The notes under the pieces: model-generated
What the model saw: only the letters and a program-made list of their open reading frames with translations
Told to the model about the DNA's origin: nothing
Databases searched by the model: none
In this document: positions 1 to 11,288 of the stretch, in pieces
How positions within the stretch are numbered: position 1 is the first letter of the stretch
Layout: every line of letters begins with the position of its first letter
Source: Hippopus hippopus
Taxonomy: Eukaryota > Mollusca > Bivalvia > Cardiida > Cardiidae
Assembly (NCBI GenBank): GCA_946811185.2
Contig: OX328096.1
Location: forward strand, 69,005,345-69,069,344
Direction: 5' to 3'
DNA: 64,000 bases
Position numbers and translations under genes: made by a program

Positions 1-712
1 GACTAAATAGATTAAAACAAATGATGTATTAGTCATGTGCCCAACATTTTTGGAAAATCCCTCACATTTTTTTAAAGCATGTAGGCAAATCCCCCCTTTT
101 AATTTTTTGTCAAATCCTGGATGAAACACTGGTGAATGCAAAAGAAAATCTAATAGGTTAACCCCTTGAGTGCTTTTAGCATTCACATCATGCATTCCAA
201 AGGCATACTCCAACCCCATTGTATCCATCTATCCACTGTATCGACCTATTTACACATTTTTACAAATCTCGCGATATTTTGATCGGAGCGCCACCTGCCG
301 AATCTTTACATTAAAACTAGGCTGCCGGATTCTTTCAGGTTGGACTTTTTAGTATATCTTGCCAATAACTGCCTAAAAATACCAAACCTGAACTGTAAAT
401 AGTGTTTTCGTTGAAATTTAACAGTTACCAATAGTTTATTGAGATAGAATATACTGAAAAGTTTTTATTTTCCACAATTCTTACATTGATTTGTTAAACA
501 GAGACTGTGCATTCTGTTCTTATCATTTTGGCACTGTTTGAACTCCACAAAATAACTTTTTTCTAAATTTACCCACTATGCATTGATACAATGGAGTGAC
601 ATCAGGGTTCACTGAATTTGACATGTCTGCCAACTGATGACAATTTTTTGCTGCAGAAAGATATTTAAAATTTGGCGATATAAAGACAGTAAAAACATGG
701 TTTGGTGTGAAT

Positions 713-1401
713 CAGGGTCCAAAAAATCCACTCGTATTTACGAGTGAGAAATGGATGAGGACGAGTGAAATATCAGTCATGGTCATCCGACAGGACGAGT
801 TGTAAATATAGGAGGTAGTAAAGAAATAAGTTATTCAGATGAATATTTAACTTACTGGTGAAAAAACGGTCATTCCATTACCGAATAAGAGAATTAAGGG
901 TATTCTGGAAATCAAATTTTGAAACAGGACATAAAACCTGCTGGTACCCGCTCCAAATAAAGACCGGTTTCAAGTCAGCCTAATGATATAACCCGGGACA
1001 TTTTCATTGCATACAGATGTTTTAATATGCCTCAGGAAGATCTAATTCAATACAAATGACTTTGCTAATTTATTAAAACAATCGATATTAACCATAACGC
1101 AAATACTTTCCAGAAACCAGGTACAAAAACTGTGTTGTTTTTGGCTGTATTAATTTCTTATCACTTGACTGGATAAATGATACCGGATATTTAAACCAGG
1201 TATTAAATGTTCGTTGCTACGGAAGACAATATAATTCACGTTTCTGTTTCGTCTGGAAAAAAAAAAAAAAAAAAAAGCCAGAGTCAAATATAAGACGAGT
1301 TTTTCTCGTAGGATGAGTGAGGATCAAGGCAGGGCAAGTGTTTTTTTCAAAGTCACTTGTCCTACAGGATGAGTGTCTTTTCCAGAAATTTTTGGACCCT
1401 G
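713..1401. mobile_element. TIR element family T1, copy 1 (689 bp)
   Basis: Starts CAGGGTCCAAAAA and ends TTTTTGGACCCTG, with TGAAT directly repeated on both flanks. The interior has repeated CACTCGT/ACGAGTG words and a long A run near 1258-1277. A second copy lies at 4598-5243. No coding. hAT-like ends, but the flanking repeat is only 5 bp, so the superfamily is open. Confidence 0.7.
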
Positions 1402-1546
1402 TGAATATGTACTTTAATTGAGCTACGTGTATGAATTTGCCTTGCATTTATATGGTGACAGTAAGTAGATTGATACAGTGGGGTTCCTACCTTCAGTCTG
1501 AAGGTCTGTTCCGATGCTATTTTTGTTACTGGTCTTCGCCAGACCT

Positions 1547-2704
1547 CAGGGTTCCCTCTAGCTTCTTTTTTTCTTGCGCCATCACTTTCGCCAAATGAGA
1601 AAAGTTTGCGCCAAATTGAAATAATTAGAGCCAGTTGGTGCCAATTTTAAAATAAAGTACCAGGGGTCAGGCATAATCAAGAATTGGTCTATAAATTTTC
1701 ATCACATGGTTGTGTCAATAAAAAAAACAAACAAGAAAACATTTGTTTTCATCAGATTTCTTAACTCATATCTATGTCTTTTACATGAAAATAGTAAAAA
1801 AATTATTTTTGTGAACAATGGAAAAAACAACATCTATTAAGTTTAAGTAGATCTATCTTTAATGTTTGTAAAACTACTGTGACAAAAGCAGAAATAGGTC
1901 ATTGAGAGCAATTTCTATTTTGTAACAAAGTTTTAAAGAAAGACTTTTTGAAACATATAGAAGTTTACATTGTACAAACCAGGGATCGTATATACACATG
2001 TATACAAACCAAACAACAAAGTCAGTATGTAATAAAAAAAAATTGTTAAAAAAAAGAAGAAATTTCTCCCTTAGAAACAAATTGCTTCTGTAGAGACTTT
2101 TTTTTTTTATCTGTAACAGTATAAAAAAGTTAAAATATTAAAAAAACCGAACAAGTTTTCCGAAAAGGTGGGTGATTAACGGAGGAAGAATTACATAGAA
2201 AATGCCGAGGACGACGATAACATTACGGTCCGGGTTTTAGTCAACGCTGTCGCCATTTTGGAAACACGCTGTATTTTACCAGCGATCGTGATTCATTTGG
2301 ACATTTAGTAACATTCACGATTGATATAGGCCACTGGTCTTAGATACTTTGACTTTCGGACAGTTTTCCAAAATAAATTTACATTTTTTTTCTAGCCGGA
2401 TGTTTATGTTATCGAAAGTGTATGTATATTCGGATGAACAGGTGTAAATGACATCGATTTGTGAAGTAATTTTGATTACTTCGATGCCGTTGTTTATTCC
2501 AGCTGATTTATTTCACTTTTATCGATGGATTGGCGGTCATGCATCCATGCATTGCAGTGAAGTGGGCCAGTTTTAAAATGTTTGGCATCCCGATATGAAA
2601 ATTAAATATCGGCGCCAGTTATTTTCGCCAATCGGCATTTTTTGGCGCCACATTTAAAAATCTATCGCAAATGGCACCAAATGCGAAGCCCAGCGGGAAC
2701 CCTG
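1547..2704. mobile_element. TIR element starting CAGGGTTCCC, non-coding
   Basis: The ends are CAGGGTTCCCTCTAGC and GCGGGAACCCTG, with AGACCT duplicated at 1541-1546 and 2705-2710. Both ends are rich in GCGCCAA/TTGGCGCC words. The region 2150-2490 is shared with 12178-12500. The 1158-bp size without a transposase suggests a non-autonomous element. Confidence 0.6.
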
Positions 2705-2721
2705 AGACCTTCTGAGCAACG

Positions 2722-3365
2722 TTCATTAAAAGTATCTGGAATTTATACGATTTTACCCGCATCTTTTCGAACGGCTCTATGCGACAAAATTTCCAATGAC
2801 AGCTAATAAAATGGGCATGGATCCTTAGATAAATGATTTATCTTTACAAAAAAACTTATGTTAGTTAATATCTTAATCTTACCTTCGTGCAATTCCGTAC
2901 TTTTCAACGTAAATAACCGTTGACCTACTTCACCAGAAATCAAAACATGGTGATATCATCAATGCCCATGTCTCGGCAGAAATCGCAGTATCTCTGAAAT
3001 GCTACAAGACGGTTTAGTTGCGAATTTCGCTGTTGACAAACGCCCTTGTGCGAAAACGGTTGTTAGGGTTAGAGAACCAGACTGTACAAAATTCAAATTC
3101 CGTTGAGTGCGCATGTCTGTTTAACGGAAGTCGCCATGTACGTTGTTTACAAATTTCACTGGATTTATTTACGTTGGGAAAAAAGGTAAATTTCCATTGA
3201 TTTAATTGGTATTTTGCAGCACAGCTTGTGTGATAATAAAGTTTAATCATTTATCTAACAATCCATGTCCATTTTATTAGCTGTTACTGGAAATTTTGTA
3301 GCATAGAGCCGTTTGAAAAGATGCCGGTAAAATCGTATTCATTCCAGATACTTTTAAAGAAGGCT
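2722..3365. repeat. Foldback: arms of about 115-125 bp, opposed
   Basis: The arm at about 2726-2840 and the arm at about 3245-3359 are reverse complements at roughly nine bases in ten. Both contain GGAAATTTTGT and AGCTAATAAAATGG or their complements. The 400-bp spacer is not recognised. The CAGGGTTCCC element lies immediately outside the left arm. Confidence 0.75.
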
Positions 3366-3369
3366 GCTG

Positions 3370-4597
3370 CGGGAGTCTAGCGGAGAAACAATCACAAAAA
3401 TAACATCGGAGCTAGACCCCGAATCAGGAGTATGGGGTTCCAGGCTACAAAATTGTTAGCATGCCATACTCATTTTATTTTTTAAATTACCCATCTGATT
3501 TGCATGAACAGAAAGTAAAGATCTTACCATCACCAACAAGCAGGATACGAACTTCTTTCTTTGTAGACATGTTCATATTACCACTTTCACTTTATTCTTA
3601 ACGCCACTGTGTCAGACATGCTTTATTGCGTAAGATCGCTCTGGTAGTTCTTCAAAATTAAGTTCGCATCATGATAGAATATGACCTTCCTGACTTTGTC
3701 AGTTTGTGAATTACGGGAGCCAAAGTGTGGAGGAATCTGTGGGGATGATCTTTCTTTCTTGTCTATGATCAAGTACTCTGAAGGTTCCTTTGCTCAATGA
3801 CACCTAAATGGCAACTTTTATCTGCTAAAGTTTGATTCCGAGAAACAGAAATTTTTCAGAGCAAGTTTGCGGATTCAGAATATCTTACTTCCGGAGGATA
3901 TTGCGTTCACGCATGCGTACTCACAAAAGCGTTGTCCTTATACTGACCTGAATAGCTGAAACGGCCAAGACACAGACGAATTAGTTTTTATGAAATTTCA
4001 AGCTAAATTGTGAGCATACTTTCTTTATCTCTGTGTCTTTAGGCTAGACATGAAATAGAAATAGGTCTGAAATGAAACAAGATACCGCTGTGTTATACTA
4101 GAACTTTTTTTTACTATCTTAAGATTGCTTCTATTTAAACTACGTTTACACAATTTAATTCACAGTTTACTCAGCCAAACAAGAGAGCGTCTGCATGATC
4201 AACCTGAACTAAGTAAATTTAGGCCTAAAATTCTCTCAATCCATCCTTTTTCAATCGATTTTGTTTTATCGAATATAGATACTTCTCTCGGGAGTTAAAT
4301 TCTGTACCTTGAAAGCAACATTAGTCATCATATTTAGATGAAAAGCAGGTCGACGGAATTTGCTGTTGCATATCAAAGCATTGGAGGTACTGTATCGTCG
4401 TATTCAAAATCGAGAAGATAACCGAAACATTTTGCAGACTATGCACTGAATGACGTCACCGTTTGTTGTGTTCAGAGTATCGAATGTAAACAACAGGCAC
4501 ACTTCTTTTTATATCCAAATTAAAAAAAAATAAAGTATGCACGTTCATGCTGGAAAGATTGTTTTGCCAACAACTTTCTTATTATTGTGAATTGCAG
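3370..4597. other. No gene or repeat recognised
   Basis: Moderately AT-rich and multiply stopped in all frames. I see no exon with usable splice sites and no clear repeat end. Confidence 0.4.
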
Positions 4598-5243
4598 CAG
4601 GGTCCAAAGAATCCACTTGTCCACTCGTATTTACGAGTAAGAAATGGATGAGGGCGAGTGAATTATCAGTCATGATCATCCGGCATGGTGAGTGATAAAT
4701 AGGAGGCAGTAAACAAATAAGTTTTCAAGTTACATGTAACTCACAAGAAATAAAACGGCTATTTCATTATTGAATAAGCGATTTAAGGGTATTCAGGAAT
4801 TCAAATATTGAAACGGGATATAAAACGTGCTGGTCCCCTAGCCAGATATAGACCAGTTTCAAGGCAGCCTAATGACATGAAACTCGGTCTCTTTCATTGC
4901 AAATAAAAACGCTTTAATATGCTTTGGGTTATTAAAAATGAGCAACAAATGATACTAATGCAAACACTTTCCCGAAACCAGTTCGAAAAACCTTGTCGTT
5001 TTGGGTTTATTAATTTCTGCTACTTGACCGGATAAATGGTACCGGTTATTGGAACCCAATATTTAAGGTTCGTTGCTACGGAAGACAATATAATGAGCGT
5101 TTCCGTTCCGTCTGAAAAAAAATGTCAGTCCTAAATTAGAAGGATATTTCCCGTTGGACAACTGAAGATCATTTCAGGGCAAGTGATTTTTTGAAGGCAC
5201 TTGCCCTGCAGGACGAGTGCCTTTTCTGGAAATTTTTGGACGT
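4598..5243. mobile_element. TIR element family T1, copy 2
   Basis: Aligns along its length with 713-1401, from CAGGGTCCAAAGAATCCACT to GAAATTTTTGGACGTG. It is more eroded at the right end and no flanking duplication is visible. Shared blocks include the GGATGAG/GACGAGTG words and CGTTGCTACGGAAGACAATA. Confidence 0.65.
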
Positions 5244-6139
5244 GTTTTCAATACAATAAACCCTAAATGTATGTATAAAGAAAAAATAAACGAGTCTAAA
5301 TGACTATCATGCATTGATTTTTTTTTTTTTTTCATCCAGCTTTGAATCTACCATTTAAACAATAAAATCTTCACAGTTTCAAACATTCATAATAAACACA
5401 AACATTAAGTGCAAGTAAAGTGCTATTACTGACAAGTTTTTGATACTTTTTGTATCTGTAAAATTAAGGGTTCATTGAGATATGATGACCAAAAATCTTC
5501 TATTGCATGGGGGTTATGAAAGATATTGCTATAACATCAGAATGTACACATTGTCAAAAAAAAGTAAAGGGCATGATTCCGTGCTCACTCTGCTAATCGA
5601 AATTATCGACAATTTGTGATTAATTAATTCAGCTATCGATTAATTCTTCCACTTGTCGATAGAAATTGTCAATTATTTACTAAAAAGTCTGGTAAAACTT
5701 CCTTTACTTGCCTGGACCATGAGTTAATTTGGATCGGAAATGTGTGGTAAATGTTTCACACCTCAGCGGACGCAACCTTAGGTAATCAACAGGTCACAAT
5801 GGGGAAAATTATGACCTGGTACATTCCACAACGCGTATCGTGTTACCGATCGTTATTCTAAGCCACTAATTGGAGAACAATTGGCGATTATTTTTTATTT
5901 CACATTTAATTTTGATTGACTATTTTAATTGACGCAGTGATAGAATGCCTTGGATTTCAATACTGCCAAAAACAGCGATGGCAAGTTTATGAAACCAATT
6001 AGATATCATTAATTTGTATACATTGCTCACGTAAGCCGGCGTTTTTTAAATGTTGGCGAATAGAAAAAAACAATATACTAAGGTTGATAACCTCTGTCTA
6101 CTTCACAGTTTAGGTACTATCGAGTGAATGACTTTTTAA
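5244..6139. other. No gene recognised
   Basis: AT-rich with ATTAAT/TCGAT-rich words near 5590-5680. Nothing codes convincingly. Confidence 0.4.
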
Positions 6140-6487
6140 TTAAGCTGTTTTCGACATATAGCGTGATGATGATGACTTTGTAGGATTAAGGTCCCTCCGT
6201 CAGTGCTGTAGGCATATATGGTATGGACCATTCGAGAGAAAGAATCAGATACAAGGAAATCCTGGTACAAGCCCCAAGCTCTTCTAGGAATAGATCTCCT
6301 TGGTTCTTTAACATGCACGGTGTAAAGCACCGATACAGGCAAGGCTACCTTTTGGTTCAAAACCAGTTTGCCTCTAGTTGGGTGGGAATCACAAGGTGTC
6401 TCAGAAAGGTCCTGGTTAGGCCAGGTATCGAACCTTGGGCCTCAGGGTTGATAGTAAGCATTTTACCATTGAACCACGGCTCCAACC
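6140..6487 (-). mobile_element. tRNA-headed SINE, type E
   Basis: On the - strand the head begins near 6487 as GGAGCCGTGGTTCAATGG and has a B box GGTTCGATACC. The unrelated body runs to about 6140. The head is degenerate, so this is a SINE, not a tRNA gene. Confidence 0.6.
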
Positions 6488-7110
6488 TGACATAATAGTG
6501 TGACAGGGATGCGGAAATCATATGTCTGACTCGGGCAAATTTGACGTCGGACAAGTGGCTTTTTGCAAACTATTCGTCTGCAGACAAGTAGAAAATGAGG
6601 AGGAAATTGAAAATAAAGATCTATATTGTAACATTGTTATGTAAATAGGATACACATGCAACCTGTTTTCATTATCAGCTTCACTCTATATACAGAATAT
6701 TCTAGAAACATAAAGAACATTCATTGGTTTTTCCATTGTGGTTATTTTTAGAAACAGGTTGTTAGTAAACAAGTTGTTTACCAATCCATGTCAATAAACA
6801 ACTTGTTCTCATCTTTCTAGAAAGACTAATCGAGAATTTTCCAAGCTGATATAAATAGGAGTGACTTACTTGGTGGATTTGGATTTTGAACTTAGACTTG
6901 TGGCTTTGAGGATACAGAATTAGTGAAAGTGTTGGATTTGAAATTATTCGATCGGAATATAGATCTGTAAGTTGAAATTATCTATTTCTTAAACAGGTTG
7001 CTCACATCTGTTTGCAGATTAAAATCATTGTTAATATAGGTTTTAGGAACCAGAAATTTCATACTTTTTGTACTCAAAAAATAATTCTAAAATTTTGAGG
7101 GACTTATATA

Positions 7111-8646
7111 TACTGAACCAAAAAAGAAACTTCCCCTGTGTTTTAAGTGCAGATATACACAAATATGAAAATCAGGATTAAACTAGTTTTATATGCATTG
7201 AAAGAGTATTTTATTGCGACTTTGTGTGAAAAAAATTATTGCTGAGGGTTTATCCAAAAGTAGTGAAATGGTAGTTAAAATGCGGAAGGGGTCGCTCACC
7301 AAAATAACAAATTAATACCGGGTATGACCACCTTCAGCATGAAGGACTGCCTGGCATCGTTGGCGCATAGAACGGATAAGTGTATTGATTTCGGCTTGTG
7401 GAATGTTGTTCCATTCCTGAATTAAGGCTTGTCTTAGCTGAATGACGTTTGACGGTGGAATAGGGCGACGTCTAACACGCTGGTCCAAATTATCCCAAAG
7501 GTGTTCAATGGGATTCAGATCAGGGCTTTTGGCAGGCCAGTCATTAATTAATGCAATGTTATTCGCCCTGAGGAAATTCACATTGTCCCTAGCTGTATGG
7601 CTTGTGTCATTATCATGCTGAAAAAGAGTGATGATGGCATTATTTTGAGACAGTGGGATAACGTGCCTCGCAAGAATTTCATCTCGGTAGCGTTGGGCAT
7701 TCAAATTTCCTTCGATAACGACGAGATTAGTGCGAAAGCCATGTGCAATGCCCGCCCAGACCAAGACAGAACCCCCACCCCCAAAACGATCTTGTTCAAG
7801 TACGCAACAGTCGGCATAACGTTCATTTCTCCTAAGGTATACTCGAACCCTGCCATCACCTCTATGAATGGAAAACCTCGACTCGTCAGAGAAAAGAACG
7901 CTATTCCATTGTTGTCTAAGCCAGCGTTGGTGTGTACGTGCCCAATTAACACGATTTACGCGGTGACGTCGCGTCAAAACACAACCAATGTATGGACGAC
8001 TTGCACGTAGCCCACCCTCGCGCAAGCGATTGCTCACAGTTTGGGCAGATATACGGTTGTTATGTGTACCAGGGGTGTTAGCAGCAGTTGCTGTGGCAGT
8101 TTGGAAGCGATCGCGCAGGTGGGTGTTCCGAATATAGCGGTCTTGGCCGCGCGTCGTGACGCGAGGACGTCCACTACGTGGTCGATCTTCCGAATGCCCT
8201 TTTGCTTGAAAATGTTGCCTAAGGTGTCGAAATAGCAGGAGTAGAACATCCAATATTCATAGCAACAGCATTCATCGTCATACCAGCATTAAGCATGCCA
8301 ATGGCACGTTCGCGTAAATTTTGCGGAATTCTAGGCATTTCAAAAATAAAGAAAACTAAAAAGAATTTATTTTTTTTCAACGTCTTTTTCTTATTGACAT
8401 GAAGGTCTATAAAATTAGACTGAAAGGTTTCAAAAAATATACACGAATTATACTGGTCCGTGCATGCACGTGAAAATCGCTTTCAGCGGGTTTCTTCTTC
8501 AAAATGCTTTCAATCGAGTTAAAATTTGTTTTATCGGACACATAATGGTTCGCCCGAATATATGTAGGTAATCTGACATTTTGATACTTTTTAGTAACAT
8601 TGCATTTGCACTTAAACACAGGGGAAGTTTCTTTTTTGGTTCAGTG
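7111..8646 (-). mobile_element. Tc1-like transposon with both TIRs
   Basis: The inverted ends are 7111-7150 and 8608-8646 (about 39-40 bp, reading TACTGAACCAAAAAAGAAAC and its mate starting CACTG), nearly identical and flanked by TA. The single gene inside is a broken Tc1-type transposase on the - strand. The near-identity of the ends suggests a fairly recent insertion. Confidence 0.92.
7312..8338 (-). pseudogene. Tc1-type DD34E transposase, frameshifted near the N-terminus
   Basis: On the - strand the ATG at 8338 opens about 39 codons (MPRIPQNLRERAIGMLNAG...) and stops at 8221-8219. The remaining frame covers the HTH region (SEDRPRSGRPRVTTRGQD) and the catalytic domain down to 7312. The triad looks intact: SDESRF, then FQHDND, then SPDLNPIEHLWD. 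So one frameshift, between about 8221 and 8250, separates the first recognition helices from the rest. The total is about 340 residues, normal for Tc1. HDNDTSHTA differs from the usual DNARPHTA-type motif but keeps the Asp. This copy is probably inactive. Confidence 0.9.
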
Positions 8647-9489
8647 TATATATTTCTTGTTTTAAAATTGAAGATTGTCCAAGTTTCATTCTACCTTCAA
8701 TTTTATTGTATATTTTTTTTTGTTCAATAATAAATATTATTAATTGTTAAAAGCTTGTTGCTGGTTTTTCTTTCTTGTTACGCTTGGTTCGTAACAACTT
8801 TATCTTTGTGAAATAGAAATGTTCTCTCCTTGTCTCACTTCGTTAACAACAGCATTTTTAAATTGAATCATGATAAACTATCCCCTAATTTCTGGAATCC
8901 CAAAAATAAACATTTGGCTGACTCTGGTTTTATCGCCTACGATAAGGTCAGTGTAATATGCGGCCATTTTTGCACCTCGATTTTATCTTTCTTGTAAAAA
9001 GTTCCTTACCTAACAATTCGAAGGTAATCAATTATGGATTAAAATATTTTTTCATAATTACATTAATATCATGTTAGAACCAATTCAGTGATCAGTGACA
9101 ACATGTAAGTTTCAGCAGCAATGAATATAAGGTTTGGTTGATTTATTTTCATCATTATCATTAAAAACCAAAACAAAGCAAATTTAAATGGTTAAAAGAA
9201 AATCACAAACTACATTCAACTAGGTCTTTGTGTGCCATTTAAAGTAACTGTTGTTTTGTTTTGGACAAGTAAGCTTCTCTGACGGACAAGTAGATTTTTT
9301 AGATTTACTTGTCCTTGGACAAATAGAAAATTTCAAGATTCCACACCTAAACCAAATGGCTGTGTGACTTACCTACCAGAATACCTCATTGACCATATTC
9401 GAAAATAATTAAGGTTAACAGATAACAAAGGGAGGTAAATCATCATTTAATAGAAAATTTTCCCAATTTACTTGTGCACATCATTTATT

Positions 9490-9835
9490 ACAATAACAAG
9501 AAAAAAATGTTGTTTGGTAAAGTGGTAGCCATATATCAAGAAAAAAAGAGGACTTAGAAGTCTTTATACTGATATGAAAATATTGTGGGAAAAGGAACTC
9601 TATCCCAGGAAATGGTGCAGAACAAATTTTTCCTTTCCACCAATGTTGTCTACAATGTAAGCTTGAAATAAAATTTTGTTGTTTGGTAAAGGAGTACTTA
9701 ACCATTCATCACAAGAAACTATGACCTAAAAGTCTTTATGCTTTTATGCAAATATGGTGGGAAAAGGAACTCTATCCTAGGAAATGGTATAGATTAAATT
9801 CTCCTTTTCCCACAATATTTTCTACAATGTAAGAT
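9490..9835 (+). mobile_element. Two diverged hpM1-like copies in direct order
   Basis: Both contain TTGTGGGAAAAGGAACTCTATCC-like centres (9583 on and 9756 on) and a shared AGTCTTTAT block. The first ends GTTTGGTAAAGGAG. They look like an older subfamily with a shorter palindrome. Confidence 0.5.
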
Positions 9836-9966
9836 TAGATATATATGATCATTTCTTTTATTATTGTAATGGACATAAATATGTGAATGAAAGTTTGAAA
9901 CTATGAGTAAAAAATGAAGTTTGTTCAATGCTACTTGAGCATGTTTTTTTTTTAACCAATTTGTGG

Positions 9967-10185
9967 TGTCCAGAGTAGTGAGGTAGAGCGTCGACCTCAT
10001 AACCGTAAGGTCCCGAGTTCGATACCCGAGAGTGGATGTCAGCTTTGGAATTTTTCATGGGCCCACATATTCAGCGAGAATACTGGTGTAGTTCCCAGGA
10101 AGCAGAATCGAAAGATATTAGTATAAGTTGTAAGAACTTGTTTCTCATTCGATGTAAAATAAATATGTTTAAACTAACCAACTTC
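9967..10185 (+). mobile_element. tRNA-headed SINE, type C
   Basis: The head has GAGGTAGAGCGTCGACCTC and the B box CCGAGTTCGATACCC; the body ends AAATAAATATGTTTAAACTA. A short AACCAA-type duplication flanks it. The same type recurs at 14007 and 61371. Confidence 0.7.
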
Positions 10186-10189
10186 GCGC

Positions 10190-11288
10190 ACTAACTTTGT
10201 CTATTTTTTTTTCAAGAAAAAGTTGTTGGCCATTATTTTACTTGGGCCAAAGCTGGAACTGATGATTTTTTATACAAGTGGGTGCTATATCAGAACTCAG
10301 AAAAGAAGTAGAAAATTCATTTCTCAACAGAAAGAAAAAAAGCATAAAAATCATAAGCTTGGTGAATTTTTCAAACATTCCTCATTTCAAGGAATTCCAT
10401 GGACTCATGACAGTCATGTGATTTCTAGAAAGCAGGCAAATGGGAAATCCCCTTGAGGTATTACTCTTGCTAAATTTTGTTTTAGTATGTATTTTGCTAT
10501 GCATTCCTTAAAAAGTAATAGCGAAAATTGTGATGTTATAGAATAATTGATGGAAAAATATTTTCCACTCACATGTGTATGATGCATTTTTACTTTTATC
10601 AATGAGCGGAGAAGGCTGCTTCAAAGTGCCTTGAATAAATTAATGGTGACGTCATACCAGTTCTGTTTGTCACAACCCACAGATATTACTCAAGGTATCA
10701 AATGAAGTGTCAATATGCGATACCTTTTCAGACCAGAAATGTGCCATTTTTAGAATGTTTTTCTTACTATTTATTGAAAAGATTCTGATATTTGAAATTG
10801 TCTGATATGTTGAAATAGTCGGTTTTGAGTCTATAAAGTCATATCACCTACTGGAAGCATTGGTCTCAATAATGACACCTCAGGATGCTACTTTCAATAT
10901 TTGGACATTTATTGTGCACCAAAGCATCTCAAATCCATTGTGAATTACATGTATGTGCTGACTTTCTGTTTTGTCAGTTTAACCTGTTTTTCAGCAAAAT
11001 GCAATTAATTGTTATTGACACACATGACAAAGGACAACTTCTTACACATTTCATTACCTAAAGCTCTTTTAAAAGGTATTTATGACTTTTAACTCTTGAA
11101 AAAAGTGACAAAATATAGTTACACTAATAACATGTTTGGCAACCACTTTGTTACATGAATCACCATGTGATTAACAGAAGATAGAGATGACCTGAAATTT
11201 ATCCACTATAGAGCAGATTTACACATATTATTTTAAAAGAGAATTATTTGATTGAAGAATATGCACATTTACACTCAATTGAATTTTT
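10190..11288. other. No gene recognised
   Basis: AT-rich and stopped in all frames apart from a lysine-rich frame (10223-10456) with no domain. No repeat boundary seen. Confidence 0.4.

Noticed and set aside
170..352. Short open frame at the window start
   Set aside because: No start context, splice sites or recognisable domain; AT-rich chance frame.
7597..8010. 137-codon open frame on the + strand inside the Tc1 element
   Set aside because: It is the antisense of the transposase catalytic domain; no domain of its own.
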